Counted from the stretch's first letter, positions 1 to 8,656 are shown. The stretch: 64,000 nucleotides of DNA from Flexivirga endophytica (GCF_014640635.1 NZ_BMHI01000002.1:620001-684000), one strand, 5' to 3'. The notes: generated from the sequence alone by a model not told the origin. Program-made: numbers and translations.

Positions 1-2
1 CT

Positions 3-305
3 GCCGGGGACGCGCTACTCGCGCCGTCGGTGACCCGCCGGCTCATCGCCGAGTTCGCCCAGCGCCGCCCCGCCGGGCGGGGCAAGCCGGCGCTGCGACT
101 CAGCGCGCTGACCGAGCGGGAGACCGAGGTGCTGACCCTGGTCGCGCGCGGCAACTCGAACGCCGAGATCGCGCAGGCGCTCTTCGTGGCCGAGCAGACC
201 GTCAAGACCCACGTGAGCCGCATCTTCACCAAGCTCGACCTGCGTGACCGGGCCCAGGCGGTGGTGTTCGCCTACGAGTCGGGCCTGGTGACCGCCGGCG
301 AGTAG
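3..305 (+). CDS. LuxR-family response regulator, C-terminal part (partial)
   Basis: The open frame enters from the left edge of the window, so only the C-terminal 100 residues are visible. They contain a typical LuxR/NarL helix-turn-helix: a leading LTERE motif, then EVLTLVARGNSNAEIAQAL and a recognition helix around TVKTHVSRIFTKL. The residues before it look like the linker of a two-component response regulator, so the receiver domain should lie just outside. It sits directly upstream of a hydrolase and a DrrAB-type exporter and may control them; this is inferred from position only. Confidence 0.85.
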   Translation, partial: AGDALLAPSVTRRLIAEFAQRRPAGRGKPALRLSALTERETEVLTLVARGNSNAEIAQALFVAEQTVKTHVSRIFTKLDLRDRAQAVVFAYESGLVTAGE

Positions 306-378
306 TACCGGGGTACGGGCCTCGAAATCACTCCGGAGTGTGACGAAGTCGGGCAAACCTGCTTCCTACCTTGCCGGC

Positions 379-1188
379 ATGAGGACTTCACGAACACTTG
401 ACTACCGACTGCACGACGTCGACGAGCACACCCTGCTCGCCTGTGATCCGCCCGGCGGGCACCGCATCGTCGAGGCGTTCGGCGATGTCGCGATGGCCGA
501 CCACATCGCCGTCGTGGTGCCGGGCAACGGCCACCACCTCGGCAACTACTTCACCGACCGCGGCCCCGTCAGCCCGCGTGCCCGCGGTGCGGTGGTGCTG
601 CGCGCCATGCAGGTAGCAGCGCCCGACCAGCACGTGGCCGTGGTCGTCTGGGTCGGCTACCGCACACCGGCCGGTATGGCGGCCGCGTTCTTCAACCCCG
701 CTGCCCGCGAGGGCGCCGACGACCTGGCCCGGCTCACGCACTACCTGCCCCGCTCGGCGCACCTGACGCTGATCGGGCACAGCTACGGCAGTGCGGTCTG
801 CGGTCTCGCCCTCCCGATCGCTCGGGCCGACGACTGCGTCGCCCTCGGCAGCGCCGGCATGGGCGTATGGCGCCGAGATCAGCTCGGCTCCGGCACGCGC
901 CTGTGGGCCGCGCAGGCCGAGTCCGACTGGATCCGGTTCTTCCCGCACGGCCGGATCGGCCGGCTCGGCCTGGGTCGCCCGCCGCTGCACCCCGCCATAC
1001 ACGCGACGCGGTTCGGGACCGGCGACATCACCGGGCACTGCGGCTACTACACCGAGCACAGTGAGTCGCTGCGCAACCTCGCCCGCATCGCGGTGGGTCG
1101 GTATGACGCGGTGACACCGGCCGGCGCAACCGTCGCGACCGGCGAGCCCGCACCGTCCAACCGCCGACTCGTTGAGGTGACGGCATGA
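379..1188 (+). CDS. alpha/beta hydrolase of the DUF1023 type
   Basis: This 269-residue protein is probably a cytoplasmic serine esterase-like hydrolase. The nucleophile elbow GHSYGS is clear, about residue 136, and the flanking pattern (VVVPGNGHH before it, HCGYYTEHSESLRN near the end supplying a histidine) matches the DUF1023 family of actinobacteria. I chose the ATG at 379 because a -10-like TACCTT (367-372) ends 6 bases before it, which fits a leaderless transcript; an in-frame GTG at 340 would add 13 residues. The stop overlaps the start of the ABC ATPase by ATGA, so the two are co-translated. The natural substrate is unknown. Confidence 0.8.
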   Translation: MRTSRTLDYRLHDVDEHTLLACDPPGGHRIVEAFGDVAMADHIAVVVPGNGHHLGNYFTDRGPVSPRARGAVVLRAMQVAAPDQHVAVVVWVGYRTPAGMAAAFFNPAAREGADDLARLTHYLPRSAHLTLIGHSYGSAVCGLALPIARADDCVALGSAGMGVWRRDQLGSGTRLWAAQAESDWIRFFPHGRIGRLGLGRPPLHPAIHATRFGTGDITGHCGYYTEHSESLRNLARIAVGRYDAVTPAGATVATGEPAPSNRRLVEVTA

Positions 1189-2024
1189 ACACCCGGACGA
1201 GCACGGCCAACACCCGGCCGGCGGTCCGGTGCGAAGGACTGCGCAAGAGCTACCCGCGCCGCGGCGTGGTGCTCGACGGACTCGACCTGGCCGTCGCGCC
1301 CGGCACCGTGCACGGCCTGCTCGGTCCGAACGGGGCGGGCAAGACGACCGCCGTACGGATCCTCGCAACGCTGCAACGCTTCGACTCGGGCCGCGCGGAG
1401 GTCGCCGGCTGCGACGTGGCGAGCGACCCCGCCGGCGTGCGCGCCCGGATCGGGATGGCCGGACAGTACGCCGCGGTGGACGAGGTGCTGACCGGCAGAC
1501 AGAACCTGGTGATGTTCGCGCGGCTGCATCACCTGCGGGCCCGGGCGGCGCGGCTGCGGGCAGCGGAGCTGCTGGAGCGGTTCGACCTCGAAGCCGCCGC
1601 CGACCGCCCCGTGCGGCACTACTCCGGCGGCATGCGGCGCCGGCTCGATCTCGCGGTCAGCATGATCCGCAGCGCCCGCGTGCTCTTCCTCGACGAACCG
1701 AGCACCGGGCTGGACCCCCGCAGCCGGAACGAGGTGTGGGAGGCGGTGCGTGAACTCGCGGCAGGGGGCACGACCGTGCTGCTCACGACCCAGTACCTGG
1801 AAGAGGCGGACCGGCTGTGTGACCGGATCTCGGTGATGAACCACGGACGGATCGTGGCCGAGGGGTCGCCGGCCGAACTCAAGGCTCGGGTGGGCGGCAG
1901 CCTGGACGATGCGTTCCTCGACCTCACCGGCCGGCCGGCCCTGCTCACCCCACGAAGTTCTCCTCCACTGCGCTCCCCCGATACTTCGCGGGGACCCCGA
2001 GACGGCATGCGGGGGGTGGCGTAA
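1185..2024 (+). CDS. ABC transporter ATP-binding protein, DrrA-like
   Basis: This is the 279-residue nucleotide-binding subunit of a drug-type ABC-2 exporter. Walker A is GPNGAGKTT (residues 47-55), the signature YSGGM lies near 146 and Walker B LFLDEP near 167-172, followed by the H-loop region. The start overlaps the hydrolase stop (ATGA) and the stop overlaps the permease start (TAATG), so the unit is translationally coupled. The last ~25 residues are a low-complexity Ser/Pro/Arg tail; the DNA there shares the string CTGCGCTCCCCCG with a repeat found inside the helicase gene at 32.6 kb, so the tail probably comes from a small repeat insertion. The exported compound cannot be deduced. Confidence 0.93.
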   Translation: MNTRTSTANTRPAVRCEGLRKSYPRRGVVLDGLDLAVAPGTVHGLLGPNGAGKTTAVRILATLQRFDSGRAEVAGCDVASDPAGVRARIGMAGQYAAVDEVLTGRQNLVMFARLHHLRARAARLRAAELLERFDLEAAADRPVRHYSGGMRRRLDLAVSMIRSARVLFLDEPSTGLDPRSRNEVWEAVRELAAGGTTVLLTTQYLEEADRLCDRISVMNHGRIVAEGSPAELKARVGGSLDDAFLDLTGRPALLTPRSSPPLRSPDTSRGPRDGMRGVA

Positions 2025-2857
2025 TGACCGCGCTCGCTACCGAATCACGCACAGCGCCAAGTCGATTCGCGTGGTTCGCTGCCGACACCTGGGTCGTCGC
2101 CCGCCGTCATCTGGTGCGTCTCGTGCATCGCCCGGACGAACTGCTGGGCACCCTGCTGATCCCGGTGATGGCGGTCGCGATGTTCGGCTTCGTCTTCGGT
2201 GACGCGCTGGGTGCGGCGATGACCGTGCCCGGCGGCGAGTACCGCGAGTTCCTGCTGCCCGGACTCTTCGCTCTCACCATGGCGTTCGGGATCGGCAACA
2301 CCACCATCTCGGTTGCCTCCGACATACGAGGTGGAGTGCTGGACCGAATGCGCTCGTTACCCATGACGCCCGCGGCGGTGCTGGCCGGACGCTCCGTGGC
2401 CGACCTGCTCACTGCCGCAGTCGAACTCGCCATCGTGATGGCGTTGGGGACGCTCCTCGGCTGGCAGTGGCACGGCGGCGTCGTCGCACTGCTCGCGGCC
2501 TTCGGCCTGCTGGCGCTGCTGCGGATGGCGTTCTCCTGGATCGGCATCCTGCTCGGCCTGCCGGTCAGCGGACCGGAGGCGGCGATGAAGTATTTCTCGC
2601 TGCTGTTCCCGCTGGCGATGGTGGCCGACACCGTCATACCGACCGACCTGATGCCGACCTGGCTGTCCGGTCCGGCGAGCTGGAACCCGTTGTCCGCCAC
2701 CGTGATCGCCACGCGGAACCTCTTCGGAAATCCCGCCGGCCCGGCGACGTCCTGGGTGGCCGAGCACGCGACGGCGCTCGCCGTCGCCTGGCCCCTGGCG
2801 ATCACCGCGGTCTGTATGCCGCTGGCGCTCGCTCGCATACGGAGGATCGCGCGATGA
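2024..2857 (+). CDS. ABC-2 type transporter permease, DrrB-like
   Basis: This 277-residue integral membrane protein pairs with the preceding ATPase. It has about six hydrophobic segments, beginning after an N-terminal cytoplasmic stretch that contains the VHRPDELLGTLLIPVMAV motif seen in DrrB-like permeases, and the conserved central region with GGVLDRMRSLPM. Length and layout are normal for ABC2_membrane proteins. The start shares bases with the ATPase stop and the stop overlaps the DedA start by ATGA. Confidence 0.92.
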   Translation: MTALATESRTAPSRFAWFAADTWVVARRHLVRLVHRPDELLGTLLIPVMAVAMFGFVFGDALGAAMTVPGGEYREFLLPGLFALTMAFGIGNTTISVASDIRGGVLDRMRSLPMTPAAVLAGRSVADLLTAAVELAIVMALGTLLGWQWHGGVVALLAAFGLLALLRMAFSWIGILLGLPVSGPEAAMKYFSLLFPLAMVADTVIPTDLMPTWLSGPASWNPLSATVIATRNLFGNPAGPATSWVAEHATALAVAWPLAITAVCMPLALARIRRIAR

Positions 2858-3492
2858 GCCTCGTCGTGTTGTTCCTGATGGTCGTGGCGGACGGACTCGT
2901 GCCACTGGTGCCCAGCGAAGCCGTGGTGTTGGCGCACGCGTCGGCGGCCGCGGCCGCCGGGTGGCCGGCGCTCGTCGGACTCGGACTGCTGGCCGCGGTC
3001 GCTGCCTTCCTCGGTGACGCCATCACCTACCTGCTGGGGCGGCACCTCGGCACCACGCGGTTCGCGTGGCAGCGGCGGCCATGGGTCGCGCGGTTGCTCC
3101 AACGGACCGGCTCGGCCCTCGACCGCCAGGGTGTGCCGCTGATCGTGTCGGCGCGGATGCTGCCCGGCTGGCGGGTCGCGATCACGTTCCTCGCCGGTGC
3201 GAGCCGGCTGGCGATGCCACGCTTCCTGTTGGCCAGCGCGCTCGGCTCGACGCTGTGGGCGACATACCTGCTGGGCATCGGCGCCACGGTCGGCGCACTC
3301 ACCGGAGCCGGCCCGATCGCCGTCGCGGCGGTGTCGCTGGTCACCATGGCGGTGCTCAGCCAGGCCGTGCGCTGGGTGCGGGGCAGGCGTGGCCGCAGGC
3401 CCGCGCGACGCGCAATCCGGGCCCGGGCCGGCAGACACACCCGTCCGCTGCCGGTCGCCCTGATCGATGCGTCGCGCGTAGCCAGGGTGTGA
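2854..3492 (+). CDS. DedA/VTT family membrane protein
   Basis: The 212-residue product is a multi-spanning VTT-domain (SNARE-associated/DedA) protein, a family linked to lipid scrambling and membrane homeostasis. The features seen are a PSEAVVLAHA-type first loop, GDAITYLLGRHLG in the amphipathic region, and the conserved RMLPGWRVAITFLAGASRL segment with the family's characteristic arginines. The ATG at 2854 overlaps the permease stop (ATGA), so it ends the exporter operon. The C-terminus is strongly basic. Confidence 0.85.
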   Translation: MSLVVLFLMVVADGLVPLVPSEAVVLAHASAAAAAGWPALVGLGLLAAVAAFLGDAITYLLGRHLGTTRFAWQRRPWVARLLQRTGSALDRQGVPLIVSARMLPGWRVAITFLAGASRLAMPRFLLASALGSTLWATYLLGIGATVGALTGAGPIAVAAVSLVTMAVLSQAVRWVRGRRGRRPARRAIRARAGRHTRPLPVALIDASRVARV

Positions 3493-3530
3493 CGTAACGT
3501 GTTGCCATGTATCGACATTGAGTCACCTCC

Positions 3531-4733
3531 CTGACGATCCGGGCGGCCGCCTACCGGGCGAGCCGCGAGTGCATCGCGTTCTTCGCCGTCAGTCCGCTCT
3601 ACTTCGCCGCCCACGGCGTCGACGCCACAGCGCAGGGCACGCTCTTCGTGCTGTGGTCACTGACGAGCTTCCTCTGCGAGGTGCCGTCGGGTGCGCTCGC
3701 CGACACCGTCAGCCGCCGCCTCCTGTTGCAGCTCTCGGCGGTCCTCTACCTGGGATGTTTCGGCAGTTGGCTGCTGCTGCCCAGTTACGGCGGCTTCCTG
3801 CTCGGTTTCGTGCTCTGGGGTGTCTCCTCCTCGCTGATGTCGGGCACCTTCGAGGCGTTGCTGTATGACGAACTGGCCTCCGCCGGGCAGGAGTCGTCAT
3901 ACGACATGGTGCGGACCCGGGCGGAGACCGCAGGGGTGGCGTCGATCTCGTTCGGCATGCTCGCGGCGGGTCCGTTGGTCGCGCTCGGCGGCTACCGCGC
4001 CGTCGCGATCGCGAGCCTCGCGGTCGCGGCCGTGCACCTGGCGACGACCGCGGTGTTACCGGCGCCGCCGCGCAGGGAGGCCGTCGCCGAACGCCGCTAC
4101 CTGCAGCATCTGCGCACCGGCGTGAGCGAGGTCGCGCGGACTCCGGCGCTGCGGCGCACCGTCCTGGCGATCACCGCGACCGTGGCACTGGTCGGCTTCG
4201 ACGAATACTTCGCACTCTTCTTCGCCGATGCCGGTCTGACTCCGGGATGGGTCGCAGTGGCGGTGGCCGTCGTCGCTGTCGCGCAAGGGTTGGGCACCTG
4301 GGCTGCGAGTCGGCGCACGCTGCCCGGCCGTCGCGCGGTCGCACAGTTGACCGTGCTCGCCGGGGCCGCCTTCGCCGCGGGTGCGGTGGCGGCGCTGGCC
4401 CATGCGGCGTCGGCCGCTCTGGCCGCGGTCGTACTGATCGCAGTCGCCTACGGGATCATCACGAATCTGTATGTCGCACAAGAAAATCGACTGCAGCATC
4501 AAATCACCGGCTCCGCGCGTGCGACGGTCACCTCGGTGGCCGGTGTGTCGGCCGAGCTCGGCGCGATCACCAGCTTCGCGCTGATGGGCGGTCTCGCGCA
4601 CTGGTGGTCGGTGCCGTTCGTGCTGCTGGTGGCGACGATGCCCTTCACCGCCATCGCCACAGCGGTCGTCAGGAAAGGACGGCCTCGATCGCGGCGACCG
4701 TCTGCGCGAACTGCGGGGTCGCCGGGTCGATGA
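3531..4733 (+). CDS. MFS transporter with problematic start
   Basis: This is a roughly 400-residue major facilitator with 10-12 hydrophobic segments; EVPSGALAD in the second-to-third segment loop and a final VPFVLLVATMPF segment are typical. The coding signal reaches upstream past the first normal in-frame start (GTG at 3648, already inside the second helix) to a TGA at 3519-3521. A -10-like TAACGT (3495-3500) stands 6 bases before an ATG at 3507, which would be a good leaderless start, but that frame reads only four codons before the TGA. Either a nonsense change truncated the gene, or it starts at the rare CTG at 3531 used here as the boundary. The 3' end overlaps the convergent hydrolase by 65 bp. 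Confidence 0.7.
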   Translation: MTIRAAAYRASRECIAFFAVSPLYFAAHGVDATAQGTLFVLWSLTSFLCEVPSGALADTVSRRLLLQLSAVLYLGCFGSWLLLPSYGGFLLGFVLWGVSSSLMSGTFEALLYDELASAGQESSYDMVRTRAETAGVASISFGMLAAGPLVALGGYRAVAIASLAVAAVHLATTAVLPAPPRREAVAERRYLQHLRTGVSEVARTPALRRTVLAITATVALVGFDEYFALFFADAGLTPGWVAVAVAVVAVAQGLGTWAASRRTLPGRRAVAQLTVLAGAAFAAGAVAALAHAASAALAAVVLIAVAYGIITNLYVAQENRLQHQITGSARATVTSVAGVSAELGAITSFALMGGLAHWWSVPFVLLVATMPFTAIATAVVRKGRPRSRRPSARTAGSPGR

Positions 4734-5391
4734 GCTCGTGGTGACCGCAACCGGCCAGCACATGCAGCGGGGTGCCGGCGTCCGCCGCGGCCTGGTAGCT
4801 CTCCGAGACTTCCACCGGCACCCTGTCATCGGCAGCGCCGTGGACCAGTCGCACCGACACCGGCGGCCGCCCGAGCATCGAGGGGTCGGCTGCGCGCCAT
4901 ACATCCTCGGGGGCGGAGCCCATCAGTGCTTCCGCGGCGCCGTCGCCCAACCCGAGGTCCCGGGTCAGGTGGAGATCGACGCAGCCGGCGAGTGAGACGA
5001 CGCCGACGACCGGCACCGACTGGTATGCCGCCCAGGTCGCCAGGTGGCCGCCCGCGGAGTGCCCGAGCAGCACGATGTCGTCGGGCAGCTCCGGGTCGGC
5101 GGCGACGGCGTTGATCGCGGCGAGCACGTCCGCCGCCATCGTCGGCCAGTCGCCGGGGATCCGCCGGTATTCGATCGTGGCAACGTCAAAACCGTGCGTT
5201 GTCAACGCCTTCGACTGTTGACCCGCATGCTCCCGGTCGTATGTCGGCCGCCAGAACCCGCCATGTATGACGAGCACCGTCACGCCCCGCGCCGTCCCGA
5301 CCGGCCGGCGCACGTCGTACACCTGATCAGGTGAGTCGCCATACGCGACGGTGCGGTCGGGCGGCGGGGCGGGAGCGGTCAGCACGGACAT
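4669..5391 (-). CDS. alpha/beta hydrolase, kynurenine formamidase-like
   Basis: This 240-residue protein has the complete catalytic set of an esterase/lipase-fold hydrolase: the oxyanion motif HGGFWRP (43-49), nucleophile GHSAGGH with Ser112, acid in GAADDR (Asp188/189) and the base in CGHHEL (His217/218). The HGG...GHSAGG layout and small size resemble bacterial kynurenine formamidase-like esterases, but no tryptophan pathway genes are nearby, so the substrate is uncertain. It is convergent with, and overlaps the end of, the MFS gene. Confidence 0.82.
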   Translation of the reverse strand: MSVLTAPAPPPDRTVAYGDSPDQVYDVRRPVGTARGVTVLVIHGGFWRPTYDREHAGQQSKALTTHGFDVATIEYRRIPGDWPTMAADVLAAINAVAADPELPDDIVLLGHSAGGHLATWAAYQSVPVVGVVSLAGCVDLHLTRDLGLGDGAAEALMGSAPEDVWRAADPSMLGRPPVSVRLVHGAADDRVPVEVSESYQAAADAGTPLHVLAGCGHHELIDPATPQFAQTVAAIEAVLS

Positions 5392-5653
5392 GCCTCGGAC
5401 AGTAGGTCACGGCAGGAGCAACACGCGACCTCGCACCCCGGCTCGGGCCGCTGCAAGGAATGGGCCGAGCAGCACATGCCGTCCGTCGAGCGAGCCCGCG
5501 AGTTGTATGACGCAGTGGGCTGACGGCGACCGCTGAGGATCCGGGGCGCGATCGACCCTACTGGCGAGTTGCGCACCGGTGAATCTTCGAAACCGAAGCA
5601 TTGCTACCGTCCGAAGCGCGGTAACAATGTCACCCCGGAAAGAGGATTCGCCA
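5392..5653. other. intergenic region between divergent hydrolase and dadA-like genes
   Basis: This 262-bp region separates two divergent genes and should hold both promoters. I see one GTATGACG word at 5505 and a good ribosome-binding purine run (AAAGAGGA, 5639-5646) before the downstream gene, but no convincing -35/-10 pair, hairpin or small ORF. Confidence 0.4.
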
Positions 5654-6937
5654 ATGGCGCTCGAACCACTTCGGCCCGCCAAGGGACAGGGCACCCCACG
5701 TGTTGTGATCGTCGGTGCCGGCATCGTCGGCCTGTCGACCGCGTGGCACCTTCAGGAGCGTGGTGTCGAGGTGACGGTCGTCGAGCGATCGGGCGTCGCC
5801 GCGGGCAGTTCCTGGGGCAACGCCGGCTGGGTGTCGCCCGGCCTGTGTGTGCCGCTGTCGGACCCCTCGGTGATCAAGTACGGCCTCAAGGCGCTGCTCG
5901 ATCCGGACTCGCCGCTCTACATCCCGATGAAGCCGGACCCCAAGCTGGCGGCGTTCCTGTTGGGCTTCGCACGGCGCTGCACTCCGGGGCAGTGGAAGCG
6001 CACGATGGACAAGTTCGTGCCGGTCAATCGCCGGGCGATCGAGGCCTTCCAGTTCCTGGAGGACCACGGTGTGCAGGCGAAGTCGCACGAGGCGCCGATC
6101 ATGGCGGCCTTCCGGCACGCGAAGGATGCCGCCGGGCTGGAGCACGAGATCGAGTTGATCCGCGCGGCGGGCCTGGATCTGGAGGCCACCGAGGTCGACA
6201 ACGCCACCTTGCGGTCGGAGTTGCCGATCGTCAGCGCGGATGTGGAGAAGGCGATCCGGTTGGGTGGTCAGCGCTACATCAACCCGCCCGAATACGTCCA
6301 CGCCCTCGCCGACGCGGTCGGTGCGCGTGGCGGCAAGATCGTGATCGGCTCCAACGCGCGTGCCCTGCGACACGGTCCCGGGGGAGTGACCGTCGAGATG
6401 GTCAGCGGTGACCCGATCTCCGGGGATGCGGTCGTCATCGCGACCGGTGCGTGGCTGCCCGAATTGGCCAAGGACTGCGGTGTGAAGACTCCGGTGCGTG
6501 CCGGGCGTGGTTACAGCTTCTCGGTGTCGGTGACCGACCCGGCCAATCGTCCGGTGCCGTGCCCGGTCTACTTCCCGTTCGAGCGGATCGCGTGCACGCC
6601 GCTGGGTGACCGGTTGCGGGTCGGCGGCACGATGGAATTCGGTGGCACCGAGGAACCGCTGCACCAGGAGCGCGTCGAGGCGATCGTCAAGGGTGGCAAG
6701 CCGTTGTTGTCCGGCGTCGACTGGGACGACCGGCAGGACGAGTGGGTCGGTGGCCGTCCGGTCAGTGTCGACGGGTTGCCGTTGGTCGGTCCGACGAAGG
6801 TGCCGCGCGTCTACTCCAACGGCGGTCACGGCATGTGGGGCATCACCCTCGGTCCGCTGTCCGGTCAGTTGCTGGCGGAGCAGATGGTCACCGGCGTCAC
6901 CCCGCCGGAACTCATCCCCTTCGACCCGACCCGATGA
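5654..6937 (+). CDS. FAD-dependent D-amino acid dehydrogenase/oxidase, DadA-like
   Basis: This 427-residue flavoprotein belongs to the DAO superfamily. The ADP-binding fingerprint GAGIVG lies at residues 21-26, with the acidic end of the second strand in VVERSG near 44, and the C-terminal FAD motif SNGGHGMWGITLGP is intact. The overall shape (SSWGNAGWVSPG near the start, VDGLPLVGPT near the end) fits DadA-type D-amino acid dehydrogenases that deaminate D-amino acids with a quinone or other acceptor. I chose the ATG at 5654, 25 codons inside the longest frame, because AAAGAGGA precedes it at good spacing. It stands alone, without an alanine racemase or Lrp neighbour. Confidence 0.85.
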   Translation: MALEPLRPAKGQGTPRVVIVGAGIVGLSTAWHLQERGVEVTVVERSGVAAGSSWGNAGWVSPGLCVPLSDPSVIKYGLKALLDPDSPLYIPMKPDPKLAAFLLGFARRCTPGQWKRTMDKFVPVNRRAIEAFQFLEDHGVQAKSHEAPIMAAFRHAKDAAGLEHEIELIRAAGLDLEATEVDNATLRSELPIVSADVEKAIRLGGQRYINPPEYVHALADAVGARGGKIVIGSNARALRHGPGGVTVEMVSGDPISGDAVVIATGAWLPELAKDCGVKTPVRAGRGYSFSVSVTDPANRPVPCPVYFPFERIACTPLGDRLRVGGTMEFGGTEEPLHQERVEAIVKGGKPLLSGVDWDDRQDEWVGGRPVSVDGLPLVGPTKVPRVYSNGGHGMWGITLGPLSGQLLAEQMVTGVTPPELIPFDPTR

Positions 6938-7015
6938 TGAGTCCTGCGCTGGTCGTGCGGTCAGGTTGGTCCGGCCCGTCGCCTTACCGGCTCGGCACGG
7001 GAATAGGGTGACCGC

Positions 7016-7174
7016 ATGACCACCTGGGAATACGCCACTGTGCCGCTGATCGTCCACGCCACCAAGCAGATCCTCGACCAATGGGGTGAGGACGGCTGGG
7101 AGCTCGTGCAAGTGGTGCCGGGCCCCGACGGCAACAGCCTCGTTGCCTACCTGAAGCGTCCGAAGGAGCAGTGA
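7016..7174 (+). CDS. DUF4177 small protein
   Basis: This 52-residue protein starts MTTWEYATVPL and has the GEDGWELVQVV core of the DUF4177 family, a small beta-rich protein of unknown function. Its place directly before RidA and a NUDIX gene is the conserved actinobacterial order. A -10-like TAGGGT at 7004-7009 ends 6 bases before the ATG, so the transcript is probably leaderless. Confidence 0.85.
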   Translation: MTTWEYATVPLIVHATKQILDQWGEDGWELVQVVPGPDGNSLVAYLKRPKEQ

Positions 7175-7177
7175 CAG

Positions 7178-7639
7178 ATGTCCGCAGTTGAAGATCGCCT
7201 CGCCGAGCTCGGCCTGAGTGTTCCCGAGGTCGCTGCGCCCGTCGCGGCATACGTGCCGGTGGTGCAGGACGGCGATCTGGTCTACACCTCCGGGCAGCTG
7301 CCCGTGGTCGACGGCAAACTCGGCGCGACCGGCAAGGTCGGGGCCGAGGTGAGCCCGGAGGACGCCGCCAAGCTGGCGCAGACCTGCGCGCTCAACGCGA
7401 TCGCCGCGGTCAAGTCGCAGGTCGGCGACCTCGACAAGGTCAGCCGTGTCGTCAAGGTCGTCGGCTTCGTCGCGAGCGACCCGAGCTTCACCGGTCAGCC
7501 GGCCGTCATCAACGGCGCGAGCGAACTGCTGGCGAAGGCCTTCTGCGACGCCGGCGCGCACGCCCGCTCCGCGGTCGGCGTCGCGGCCCTGCCGATGGAC
7601 GCACCCGTCGAGGTCGAGATCACCGTCTCGGTCCGCTAG
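7178..7639 (+). CDS. RidA family protein (reactive imine/enamine deaminase)
   Basis: The 153-residue product is a YjgF/RidA-family protein, known in general for hydrolysing reactive enamines and imines formed by PLP enzymes. The segment DGDLVYTSGQLPV near residues 29-41 and the C-terminal RSAVGVAALPMDAPVEVE strand region are family hallmarks. The subtype with a longer N-terminus and a final VEITVSVR strand is the one found in this actinobacterial neighbourhood. An AAGGAG sequence lies 9 bases before the ATG, inside the end of the DUF4177 gene, 3 bp upstream, so the two are one operon. Confidence 0.9.
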   Translation: MSAVEDRLAELGLSVPEVAAPVAAYVPVVQDGDLVYTSGQLPVVDGKLGATGKVGAEVSPEDAAKLAQTCALNAIAAVKSQVGDLDKVSRVVKVVGFVASDPSFTGQPAVINGASELLAKAFCDAGAHARSAVGVAALPMDAPVEVEITVSVR

Positions 7640-7650
7640 GACCTTCCCGT

Positions 7651-8490
7651 ATGCCGTCGACGCACGAGCTCGAACTGCCGCCGACGCTGCGCGACAACGC
7701 ACTCAACTGGCTCGCCACACCCGCGCCGGAGCGAGCGATCGCCCCGGCGCGGTTGGCGTCCACCGTCCTGCTGTTGCGCGAATCCGACTCTGCTGTAGAG
7801 GTTTTCCTGCAGCGCCGGGTGTCGTCGATGAAGTTCGCGCCGTCGATGTGGGTGTTCCCCGGAGGCGGCGTCGACACCCGCGACGAGTCCGTCGACGTCC
7901 CGTGGGCCGGGCCGTCTCCGTCCGACTGGGGCCGCCTCCTCGCCATACCCGAGGCAACCGCGCAGGCGGTCGTCATCGCTGCCGTCCGTGAGGTCTTCGA
8001 GGAGTGCGGCGTGCTGTTGGCCGGTCCGTCCGCCGGAGAGGTCGTGCTCGACGTCACTGCTGAGGACTGGCAGGCCGACCGGGCGGCGGTGCTCGACCGG
8101 GCGCTGTCGTTCGGGGCGCTGCTGGAGCGGCGCGGTCTGGTGCTGCGCTCGGATCTGCTTGCGCTGCAAGACCATTGGATCACTCCGGAGATGGAGCCGC
8201 GTCGCTACGACACGTGGTTCTTCTCCGCGCGACTGCCTGTGCGACAGGTCGCCGACGGCCGCACCACCGAGGCCGCCGAAGCCGTATGGCGCCGCCCGGC
8301 CGACGCGCTCGCGGAGGCCCTCGACGGCACGGCGCGGATGCTGCCGCCCACGCTGGTGCAGCTCGACCGGGTCTCGCGCTGGCCGGACCTCGCACCCGCG
8401 ACGGTCAGCCGGGCGGGCCTGCACGCGGTGATGCCGGCGCCGGTGCAGGACGGCGAGCGGATGCTGTTGCGCGCCCACCTGAACGACTGA
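7651..8490 (+). CDS. NUDIX hydrolase
   Basis: This 279-residue NUDIX protein has a split Nudix box: FPGGGVDTRDES near residue 69 is followed, after an insertion of about 25 residues, by AVREVFEECGVLL, the glutamate-rich helix that binds the metal. The family hydrolyses nucleoside diphosphate derivatives; the substrate is unknown. It follows ridA after 11 bp and precedes the MBL/crp/nth group in related genomes, though here two lysozyme genes intervene. The ATG start lies inside the octamer GTATGCCG at 7649. Confidence 0.88.
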   Translation: MPSTHELELPPTLRDNALNWLATPAPERAIAPARLASTVLLLRESDSAVEVFLQRRVSSMKFAPSMWVFPGGGVDTRDESVDVPWAGPSPSDWGRLLAIPEATAQAVVIAAVREVFEECGVLLAGPSAGEVVLDVTAEDWQADRAAVLDRALSFGALLERRGLVLRSDLLALQDHWITPEMEPRRYDTWFFSARLPVRQVADGRTTEAAEAVWRRPADALAEALDGTARMLPPTLVQLDRVSRWPDLAPATVSRAGLHAVMPAPVQDGERMLLRAHLND

Positions 8491-8506
8491 CCCGCCCCGC
8501 CATACC

Positions 8507-8594
8507 GAGCGGACAGCAAAACACCGACCGGACAGGAAATTTCGGCCGATCCGATACGAATTTCCTATCCGGTCACCGTGTTTCCTGTCCGCTC
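8507..8594. terminator. long imperfect hairpin, bidirectional terminator
   Basis: Two 38-nt arms (8507-8544 and 8557-8594) form an imperfect inverted repeat around a 12-nt loop. It lies between the convergent NUDIX and GH25 genes, so it probably stops transcription from both sides. The arms contain the words ACCGACCGGACA and TTTCCTGTCC, also seen in the hairpin at 9639-9708. Confidence 0.7.
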
Positions 8595-8656
8595 GATCGC
8601 GCGGGCGTCGATGCTCCTCCGCCGGTGCTCCGACTGCTCGACGCCGGTAAGACGCG

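Noticed and set aside
5513-7244. Octamer-free stretch covering the DadA-like gene as a recently acquired island
   Set aside because: With a mean spacing near 485 bp, several gaps of this size are expected by chance, and gene composition is not clearly different.
5630-7702. A 690-codon minus-strand ORF antisense to the DadA-like gene
   Set aside because: It is a GC-rich shadow frame with His/Arg/Asp-rich low-complexity translation; the plus-strand proteins have clear family motifs.
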